The notes beneath the pieces were generated by a model, which saw nothing but the letters and a program-made list of their open reading frames with translations, was not told the origin of the DNA and made no database searches. A stretch of DNA of 26,503 bases from SIG565 sp045540055 (lineage in GTDB: Bacteria; Bacillota; Clostridia; Oscillospirales; Acutalibacteraceae). The stretch spans positions 1 through 26,503 of the forward strand of contig JAZQGO010000034.1 in the NCBI GenBank assembly GCA_045540055.1, given 5' to 3'. This document shows positions 1-5,916 of the stretch, piece by piece. Each line of letters begins with the position of its first letter. Within the stretch, counting starts at the first letter, position 1. A program made the translations under genes and the position numbers.

Positions 1-12
1 GGCATAAATAAA

Positions 13-131
13 ACCCCTTGAGGGGTAGCCCGAAAAAGTAATGCAGTCGGCAAACCTTTCGGCGCCCCTTTAGGGGTTTCGTCTGTAAAATGCCCTTGAA
101 GGGCTATTCAAGCCTCCGGCTTAGCCGGAGG
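13..131. repeat. Cluster of four short hairpins
   Basis: Four short inverted repeats follow one another within 120 bases: 13-26 (ACCCCT/AGGGGT), 65-76 (CCCC/GGGG core), 92-104 (GCCCT/AGGGC) and 113-131 (CCTCCGGC, loop TTA, GCCGGAGG; a perfect 8-bp stem). None is followed by a good T-tract on either strand, so these are not textbook terminators. The 113-131 hairpin sits just past the stop of the leftward gene and may serve as its transcript end. I read the cluster as an intergenic repeat array; the left end is cut by the window edge. Confidence 0.5.
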
Positions 132-145
132 TCCTGACTTAAAGC

Positions 146-730
146 TTAAATATTGTTTGCAACGTTCAGGTTATAGGCTATGCTTGAATCGATTATATTA
201 TAGCCGTAGGCGGTCTGTGCGTTTGGAACGAGAATGGTTGTGGCAACTCCTGTGTCGCAACCGCCGTCGTGATAATATACGGTAACATTAGATATAACCA
301 AAATGTAATCGGTGCTTTCGGTGACAGACACTATCGAGTGGCTGTATTTTGTGAAGCCGCGCGGTATCAGATAAACATAGCCGTCTTTTTTGGGCATATC
401 TGCGTTTATATTATCGGTTATAAATAAGTCAATGTCGTAAAGGTCTTTGACATAAGAGGTTATAATTGATTCCTCAATAAAACCGTTTTGGTCGGCGTAA
501 GAACGAAGCGAGACAGCCGCTAAGTTTACCAACTTTTCGTTATTTAAAAAATCTTCACCGTAAACATTGTTGTTGTTAAGCAGATTTTCAATTCGCGCAT
601 TTTCAACAAGTGCCGCATTGGGTGTGACACTTGATACGACGGTGTTGTCGGTTTTTGCGGGTTGTGTAATAAAACCGTTCATACAAAGACAACTTGCAAG
701 GAACAGACATACAGCAATTAAACGTTTCAT
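146..730 (-). CDS. Small secreted protein, possible lipoprotein, unknown function
   Basis: A 194-residue protein I do not recognise. It begins with a short export signal: MKR, a hydrophobic run at about 4-13, then L-A-S-C with Cys14, which fits a lipobox, so it may be lipidated and anchored outside the membrane. The signal is short, and plain signal-peptidase cleavage is also possible. The rest is soluble, Asn- and Asp-rich in the first half, with a beta-rich second half (about residues 110-190) and one isolated Cys in a Gly-Gly-Cys-Asp context near residue 158. The start is an ATG with a weak AAGG-type site about 12 bases upstream. The gene stands alone, divergent from the EF-G-like gene. 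No enzyme motif is visible. Confidence 0.75.
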   Translation of the reverse strand: MKRLIAVCLFLASCLCMNGFITQPAKTDNTVVSSVTPNAALVENARIENLLNNNNVYGEDFLNNEKLVNLAAVSLRSYADQNGFIEESIITSYVKDLYDIDLFITDNINADMPKKDGYVYLIPRGFTKYSHSIVSVTESTDYILVISNVTVYYHDGGCDTGVATTILVPNAQTAYGYNIIDSSIAYNLNVANNI

Positions 731-931
731 AAATTACACCAACCTTTCTATAATCATTATATCAATAATGTTTTAAAAAGTCGTTTCTTTTTAGTTACAG
801 TTTAATATCAAATTTATTACAAAAAGAGCGAAAATGGTTTCAAATTTGTTACAGTTGGTCGTTGTCGGGACAAGTTTTGTATATTTTGTATATTTTAAAT
901 GAAATATTTTTCGAAATTAAATAAAAATTAG

Positions 932-960
932 TTGAAAGGCACAAAAACATATGCTATAAT
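932..960 (+). promoter_or_regulatory. Sigma-A promoter of the EF-G-like gene
   Basis: TTGAAA at 932-937 and TATAAT at 955-960 are separated by 17 bases, with TG at 952-953 giving an extended -10. Transcription should begin near 967, leaving a leader of about 29 bases. The ribosome binding site GAGGGG at 981-986 lies 9 bases before the ATG at 996. Confidence 0.85.
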
Positions 961-995
961 ACATTCATACCAATTTAAATGAGGGGTGCATCCTA

Positions 996-3038
996 ATGAA
1001 ACAATATACGGGTAGGCAAATTAAGAACATTGCTTTTCTGGGCCATGGCGGTTCGGGTAAAACCACGCTGGTCGATTCAATCCTTTATTATGGTAAGGCA
1101 GTTGAACGTATAGGTAAGATTGCGGACGGCACCACGGTTATGGATTTTGACACCGAAGAGAAGAAGAGAAAAACCTCTGTTCAGTTATCATGTTATCCGC
1201 TTGAGATAAACGACGGCAAGTGGAATATACTTGACGCACCGGGTCTGTTTGATTTTGAGGCGGGTGCTGCCGAGGCGCTTTCAGCCGCCGACAGCGCACT
1301 TATAGTGCTTTCGGGTAAATCGGGTATGACAGTAGGTGCTCAGCAAAGCTACCAAAAGTCAAAATCACTTGGAAAACCTACAGCCTTCTTTATTGGCAAG
1401 CTTGACTCAACCCATGCGCATTTCTACCGTGTTATTTCTATTCTTACGGGTCTTTACGGTGCCGTAATTTGTCCCGTAGTCGTACCCTATGTTGAGGGTG
1501 AGGCGGTTAAATGCTATGTTGACCTTATACATGAAAAAGCATACACCTTTGACGGCGTTAAAATGACCGAGTGCTATATGCCGAATTCTGATGAGGTTAA
1601 TCAGATGCGTGACATCTTGCTTGAGGCCGTCGCTTCGATGGATGAAGCATTGATGGAGAAATATTTTGAGGGCGAGCCCTTTACCTATGATGAAAAGATA
1701 ACGGCTATAGCCAAGGGCATAAAGACGGGCGAAATATCACCTGTGTTTGCCGGTATTCAGCAGACGGGTGACGGTATTCCGTTGATGGTCGAGCTGCTTG
1801 ATAAGTTGTTGCCGAACGCTTGCGAGTGCGAGACAACCGTAATCAAGGGCGACGAGGAAATAAAGGTTATCCCTGATGAGTCGGGCAAGACGGCCGCTTA
1901 TGTCTTTAAAACTATCGCTGACCCGTTTGTCGGCAAGCTCTCATACTTCAAGGTTATCAGCGGTAAAATAGCGGGCGACACCCGTCTCAAAATTAAACGC
2001 AGTGATGAGGATGTGCGACCGGGTAAGGTTATGTACATAAAGGCAGGCAAGCAGGAGGATGCGGCTTATATTAGCGCCGGTGACATTGGTTGTGCCGCTA
2101 AAATGGGTGCCGTACTTACGGGCGACACATTGGGTGACGCCGATTATACAGTTAAACCGGCGGTATTCCCCGTGGCTAATCTGTCGATGGCGGTTTTCCC
2201 TGCAAACAAGGGCGATGAGGAAAAGATTGCCAATGGTCTTGCACGTCTTGCCGAAGAGGATCTTACCATTAAGGTTAAATATAATACCGAGACCAAAGAA
2301 CAGATTTTATCGGGACTGGGTGAGCAGCACATAGATGTTATTATTTCACGTCTTAAGCAGAAGTTCGGTGTAAATATTGTTCTTAAAGCACCCTCGGTTG
2401 CATACCGTGAAACCATCAGAAGGTCTGTAAAGGTTCAGGGTAAATATAAGAAGCAGTCGGGCGGTCACGGTCAGTACGGTGATGTATGGATTGAGTTTCA
2501 GCCGACTGACAGCGAAGAGCTTGTGTTTGAAGAAAAGGTATTTGGCGGTGCTGTTCCCAAAAACTTCTTCCCCGCAGTTGAGAAGGGCCTCAGAGACAGC
2601 GTAAAGCAGGGTGTGCTGGCAGGCTACCCAATGGTTGGTGTCAAGGCGACATTGCTTGACGGCTCATATCACCCCGTTGACTCAAGCGAAATGGCGTTTA
2701 AGACCGCCGCTTCACTTGCCTTTAAGGAGGGTATACCTCAGTGTGCACCGACACTCTTAGAGCCGATAGGCACACTCGAAGTAATAACGGCTGACGACTG
2801 CCTTGGTGATGTTATAGGCGAAATCAATAAACGCCGCGGCAGAGTAGTTGGTATGGAGCCGTGTGAGAACAAAAACCAAAAGGTTACGTCAGAAATACCC
2901 ATTTCCGAGACCTCTGATTTTGCAACCTCGATGCGTTCAATCACACAGGGCAGAGCAACCTTTACACTTGAATTCAAGTGCTACGAAGAAATGCCTGATA
3001 TGCTAGCTAAAGAGGTTGTAGCCAAAGCAGGGCAGTAA
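996..3038 (+). CDS. Divergent EF-G-like translation factor paralogue
   Basis: A 680-residue protein with full EF-G architecture: N-terminal G domain, domain II, and domains III-V including the domain IV motif SGGHGQYGD and the late LLEPI and GDVIG segments. It is a little shorter than housekeeping EF-G (about 690-700) and clearly divergent. The P-loop GHGGSGKTT is intact at 16-24. However, the switch II motif usually written DTPGHVDF reads DAPGLFDF at 80-87, so the catalytic His is Leu84. The base-recognition motif NKxD reads GKLD at 134-137. By family knowledge these changes should weaken GTP hydrolysis and guanine specificity. It probably acts on the ribosome as an alternative or stress-specific factor rather than as the main translocase. 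It is a single-gene unit with its own promoter, and no rpsL/rpsG/tuf neighbours are seen. Confidence 0.88.
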   Translation: MKQYTGRQIKNIAFLGHGGSGKTTLVDSILYYGKAVERIGKIADGTTVMDFDTEEKKRKTSVQLSCYPLEINDGKWNILDAPGLFDFEAGAAEALSAADSALIVLSGKSGMTVGAQQSYQKSKSLGKPTAFFIGKLDSTHAHFYRVISILTGLYGAVICPVVVPYVEGEAVKCYVDLIHEKAYTFDGVKMTECYMPNSDEVNQMRDILLEAVASMDEALMEKYFEGEPFTYDEKITAIAKGIKTGEISPVFAGIQQTGDGIPLMVELLDKLLPNACECETTVIKGDEEIKVIPDESGKTAAYVFKTIADPFVGKLSYFKVISGKIAGDTRLKIKRSDEDVRPGKVMYIKAGKQEDAAYISAGDIGCAAKMGAVLTGDTLGDADYTVKPAVFPVANLSMAVFPANKGDEEKIANGLARLAEEDLTIKVKYNTETKEQILSGLGEQHIDVIISRLKQKFGVNIVLKAPSVAYRETIRRSVKVQGKYKKQSGGHGQYGDVWIEFQPTDSEELVFEEKVFGGAVPKNFFPAVEKGLRDSVKQGVLAGYPMVGVKATLLDGSYHPVDSSEMAFKTAASLAFKEGIPQCAPTLLEPIGTLEVITADDCLGDVIGEINKRRGRVVGMEPCENKNQKVTSEIPISETSDFATSMRSITQGRATFTLEFKCYEEMPDMLAKEVVAKAGQ

Positions 3039-3044
3039 AAAGGA

Positions 3045-3070
3045 AAGAGGGTGGTGTGAACCGCCCTCTT
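3045..3070 (+). terminator. Hairpin after the EF-G-like gene, no T-tract
   Basis: A strong stem pairs 3045-3055 with 3060-3070 (GAGGG..CCCTC core, one G-T pair) seven bases after the stop codon. It is followed by AAATAATTAA rather than a T-run, so it may act as an RNA 3' end protector or weak terminator upstream of the next hairpin. Confidence 0.45.
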
Positions 3071-3102
3071 AAATAATTAATATTGACACATAAAGTAAGA
3101 AT

Positions 3103-3146
3103 AAAAAATGCAATTTATTATCACTATAAAATAAATTGCATTTTTT
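3103..3146. terminator. Perfect 17-bp AT-rich stem-loop ending in T6
   Basis: The arm at 3103-3119 (A6-TGCAATTTATT) is a perfect reverse complement of 3130-3146, with a 10-base loop. A6 on one side and T6 on the other give the look of a bidirectional intrinsic terminator, although the stem holds only two G-C pairs. It separates the EF-G-like gene from the gene at 3196. Confidence 0.6.
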
Positions 3147-3195
3147 GTCGTTATATAGTAATATATAGACATAATCTTTTTAAAAGGGGAATTTT

Positions 3196-4068
3196 ATGAG
3201 AGCAGATGGAAAGAAGGTAAAAAACGCCGACCCGATGTATACTGTCGCACCTTTTATTATGGATAAAAGGTACGATTCGATGAATATGATCGAGTTGGAT
3301 ATTCCTGTGGCACCCATTCAGAAGTACATAAACGACAAGCGTAAAGAGGGAATTAACGTGAGTCATATGGCGGTCATACTAGCGGCGTATGTTCGCACTA
3401 TGGGACAGTTTCCGTCGCTTAACCGTTTTATTGTAAACAAAAGAATCTATGCCAGAAACGAAATTGCGGTTGGTATGGTTGTTTTACAAAACGGTAAGAT
3501 GGATAACGGCACCATGTCAAAGATGTATTTTGACTATGAAAACACCATTATGGATGTTAATAACATAATTAACGATTATGTTAATGAAAACCGTGTGAAT
3601 GCCGAAAACAACGGCACCGAAAAGCTCATTAAATTTTTATTGAGTGTTCCGGGAATTTTGCCGGTAGGTGTGGCGCTATTCAAATGGCTTGATAAGCACG
3701 GCTTGTTGCCAAAGGCTATAATTGATGCGAGTCCCTTCCATACAAGTCTTGTTATTTCAAATCTTGCATCGATAAGAACAAACCATATTTATCATCACGT
3801 GTATGAGTTTGGTACAACCGGCATAATTATTACTATGGGTAACTCGCGCGAGGTTGCCAAGACCAGAAACGGTGAGGTTACGCTTGAAAAGTGTATGCCG
3901 CTGGGTATCGTTATGGACGAAAGAATTTGCTCGGGCAGTTATTTTGCTATGGCGTTCAGAACAATGAAAAAGTATTTAAAGGACCCTTCACTACTTGAAG
4001 AACGTCCCGAAAACCTGAATATTGAAGTATCGCAGAAGAAAAAGAGTAAATATGCCGTAACGCTCTAA
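3196..4068 (+). CDS. E2/CAT-fold acyltransferase-like protein lacking the catalytic His
   Basis: A 290-residue protein resembling only the C-terminal catalytic domain of 2-oxoacid dehydrogenase E2 (chloramphenicol acetyltransferase fold). No lipoyl or peripheral-subunit-binding domain precedes it, and no E1 or E3 gene is nearby. The stretch around SLVISNLASI (about 190-200) matches the conserved TISNLG strand of E2. The motif DHRxxDG reads D-E-R-I-C-S-G at 241-247, so the catalytic His is Glu242 and the assisting Asp is Ser246. The C-terminus is Lys-rich. The fold assignment is fairly secure; acyl transfer by the usual mechanism is unlikely. It may bind acyl-CoA or act as a scaffold, which is inference. 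The ATG follows AAGGGGA at 3182-3188. Confidence 0.75.
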   Translation: MRADGKKVKNADPMYTVAPFIMDKRYDSMNMIELDIPVAPIQKYINDKRKEGINVSHMAVILAAYVRTMGQFPSLNRFIVNKRIYARNEIAVGMVVLQNGKMDNGTMSKMYFDYENTIMDVNNIINDYVNENRVNAENNGTEKLIKFLLSVPGILPVGVALFKWLDKHGLLPKAIIDASPFHTSLVISNLASIRTNHIYHHVYEFGTTGIIITMGNSREVAKTRNGEVTLEKCMPLGIVMDERICSGSYFAMAFRTMKKYLKDPSLLEERPENLNIEVSQKKKSKYAVTL

Positions 4069-4085
4069 AATTAAGCCGATTTTAC

Positions 4086-4114
4086 TTGATTTATAATCGA
4101 TATTGGTATACAAT
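4086..4114 (+). promoter_or_regulatory. Promoter of fba
   Basis: TTGATT at 4086-4091 and TACAAT at 4109-4114 have 17-base spacing. Start of transcription near 4121 gives a leader of about 27 bases to the ATG at 4148. The promoter lies after an in-frame upstream ATG at 4103 or overlaps it, which rules that start out. Confidence 0.6.
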
Positions 4115-4147
4115 ATAACTGTAAAAAACTTTAGGAGGAATTTTAAA

Positions 4148-5011
4148 ATGTTAGTTTCTGCAAAAGAAATGCTTGACAAGGCAAAGGCAGGCAAATATGC
4201 CGTAGGCCAGTTCAACATCAACAACCTTGAATGGACAAAGGCTATTCTGCTTACTGCTCAGGAATTAAATTCACCGGTAATTCTCGGTGTAAGTGAGGGC
4301 GCAGGTAAGTATATGTGCGGCTACAAGACCGTTGTAGGTATGGTTAACGGTATGCTTGAGGAGCTTGGCATCACAGTTCCCGTTGCACTTCACCTTGACC
4401 ACGGCTCATACGAGGGCGCAAAGGCTTGTATCGAAGCAGGCTTTTCGTCTGTAATGTTCGACGGCTCGCACTATCCGATTGAGGAAAACATCGCTAAAAC
4501 TAAGGAATTAGTTGCTACCTGTGATAAGCTCGGTCTCTCACTTGAGGCAGAGGTTGGCTCTATCGGTGGTGAGGAAGACGGCGTTATCGGTGCAGGTGAG
4601 GTTGCCGATCCGAAAGAATGTAAAATGATTGCAGACCTCGGCGTAACGATGCTCGCCGCCGGTATCGGTAATATTCACGGTAAATATCCTGAAAACTGGG
4701 CGGGCTTAAGCTTTGATACACTCGATGAAATTCAGAAGCTTACAGGCACTATGCCGCTCGTTCTTCACGGAGGTACAGGCATTCCTGCCGATATGATTCA
4801 GAAGGCTATTTCGCTCGGCGTTTCAAAAATCAATGTTAACACCGAGTGCCAGTTGGCTTTTGCCGCAGCTACACGCGAGTATGTTGAGGCCGGCAAGGAC
4901 CTTCAGGGCAAGGGCTTCGACCCGAGAAAGCTTTTAGCACCCGGCTTTGAGGCTATCAAGGCTACCGTTAAAGAGAAGATGGAATTGTTTGGTTCTGTCG
5001 GAAAGGCCTAA
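4148..5011 (+). CDS. fba: Class II fructose-1,6-bisphosphate aldolase
   Basis: This 287-residue cytoplasmic enzyme cleaves fructose-1,6-bisphosphate to dihydroxyacetone phosphate and glyceraldehyde-3-phosphate in glycolysis. Its length fits the shorter class II group that also contains tagatose-bisphosphate aldolases. The motif HLDHG lies at 82-86 with catalytic Asp84 and zinc ligand His85. Further zinc-ligand candidates are His177 (GNIHGKY) and His207 (VLHGGTG), and a Gly-rich phosphate-binding loop surrounds the latter. The start is fixed by AGGAGG at 4133-4138, nine bases before the ATG; a longer frame from 4103 has no ribosome site and overlaps the promoter. It appears monocistronic. A tagatose-bisphosphate specificity cannot be excluded from sequence alone. 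Confidence 0.95.
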   Translation: MLVSAKEMLDKAKAGKYAVGQFNINNLEWTKAILLTAQELNSPVILGVSEGAGKYMCGYKTVVGMVNGMLEELGITVPVALHLDHGSYEGAKACIEAGFSSVMFDGSHYPIEENIAKTKELVATCDKLGLSLEAEVGSIGGEEDGVIGAGEVADPKECKMIADLGVTMLAAGIGNIHGKYPENWAGLSFDTLDEIQKLTGTMPLVLHGGTGIPADMIQKAISLGVSKINVNTECQLAFAAATREYVEAGKDLQGKGFDPRKLLAPGFEAIKATVKEKMELFGSVGKA

Positions 5012-5016
5012 AATTT

Positions 5017-5201
5017 ATAATGCCGAGCATTCGGGTGTTGCGGTTAGGGATTAATTGGTTTTTCAGATAAATTTTCACACTTTTTTGCTGTAAAAACTTG
5101 TAAGACACAAAGTATTACTGCGTTTTCACACCTTCGAAATAGTAGTAAATTTATTTTTTAAGGCGTTTCATCCTTAACCGCAACACCCGGCTCGGCATTA
5201 T
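5017..5201. repeat. 185-bp element bounded by ~30-bp inverted repeats (MITE-like)
   Basis: The left arm 5017-5050 (ATAATGCCGAGC..., then CGGGTGTTGCGGTTA) is the reverse complement of 5171-5201, with one 3-base insertion (5029-5031) and one G-T position. The arms enclose about 120 AT-rich bases with no reading frame. The outermost TA at each end (5018-5019 and 5199-5200) could be a target duplication of the Tc1/IS630 type, or just part of the repeat. The element fills almost the whole gap between fba and the next gene. Alternatively it is a large folded RNA in the fba 3' region. Confidence 0.65.
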
Positions 5202-5230
5202 TTGTAAATACATATTAAGGGGTAAATATT

Positions 5231-5719
5231 ATGATTTGTGCTAATTGTGGAAGTGAAATCAACGCAGGTGCAAAGTTTTGCACTATTTGCGGCGCAGCGG
5301 CAACCGAGCAGCCCGTAGTAGAGGATGTAGTTCAGGCAGCAGAGCCTGTAGCAGAAGCATCCGTAGTAGCGGCACCTGTATATCAGGAGCCCGTTTATAC
5401 AGCGCCCACTCAGCAGCAGGCCAAGCAGAAGAATAAAATTCCTGCAGAATACAGTCCCTTAAGCCCTTGGGCATATTTTGGACTCCAGATTTTATTTTCT
5501 GTGCCGATTGTAGGCTTTGTTTTCCTTATAGTTTTCAGCTTTAACAAGTCAAACCTCAACCGTCGCAATTTTGCCCGTTCTTACTGGTGCGGTCTTATTA
5601 TTGCGCTTGCCATAATCATCGTAGCGGTCGTAATCGCTCTGGTTTTCGGTCTGTCTCTCGGCAGTATCAGAGGCTTTGGCGGTATGGGTGATATGGGTGC
5701 CCAGATGTATTCTATGTAA
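5231..5719 (+). CDS. Zinc-ribbon protein with two membrane helices
   Basis: A 162-residue protein. The N-terminus is a compact zinc ribbon with Cys3, Cys6, Cys17 and Cys20 (CANC...CTIC). A Glu/Ala/Val/Pro/Gln-rich linker follows to about residue 75. Two hydrophobic helices lie at about 82-105 and 121-145, and the tail is Gly/Met-rich. Proteins of this make-up are common in Firmicutes and mostly uncharacterised; the ribbon should face the cytoplasm. The ATG is preceded by AAGGGG at 5217-5222. The gene lies just outside the inverted-repeat element and ends in a good terminator, so it is probably monocistronic. I cannot assign a function. Confidence 0.85.
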   Translation: MICANCGSEINAGAKFCTICGAAATEQPVVEDVVQAAEPVAEASVVAAPVYQEPVYTAPTQQQAKQKNKIPAEYSPLSPWAYFGLQILFSVPIVGFVFLIVFSFNKSNLNRRNFARSYWCGLIIALAIIIVAVVIALVFGLSLGSIRGFGGMGDMGAQMYSM

Positions 5720-5735
5720 ATTTAATTTTTAGATG

Positions 5736-5764
5736 CGCAGACACAAAAGTGTCTGCGTTTTTGT
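5736..5764 (+). terminator. Terminator of the zinc-ribbon gene
   Basis: A perfect 9-bp stem pairs CGCAGACAC (5736-5744) with GTGTCTGCG (5749-5757) around an AAAA loop, followed by T5-G-TTT. Confidence 0.92.
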
Positions 5765-5880
5765 TTGCTTTTGGTAAATTGGCATATAAACGGGCGTAGA
5801 GTTCTATCAAAATGGTTCAACGCGGGTTGCTTTTGTAATCAGAATCAACGGAAATATTACCATATAAATGTGGAAGGTAT

Positions 5881-5914
5881 AAAAAACAAGGCTGGATATC
5901 CAGCCTTGTTTTTT
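5881..5914. terminator. Bidirectional terminator, mainly for the YhaN-like gene
   Basis: A6-CAAGGCTGG (5881-5895) pairs with CCAGCCTTG-T6 (5900-5914) around a 4-base loop. The leftward YhaN-like gene stops at 5917, so on the minus strand this hairpin with its T6 run directly follows the stop codon. Confidence 0.9.
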
Positions 5915-5916
5915 GT

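Noticed and set aside
5765..5880. Short reading frames between the two terminators
   Set aside because: No ribosome site or conserved feature; the gap is a plain spacer between converging genes.
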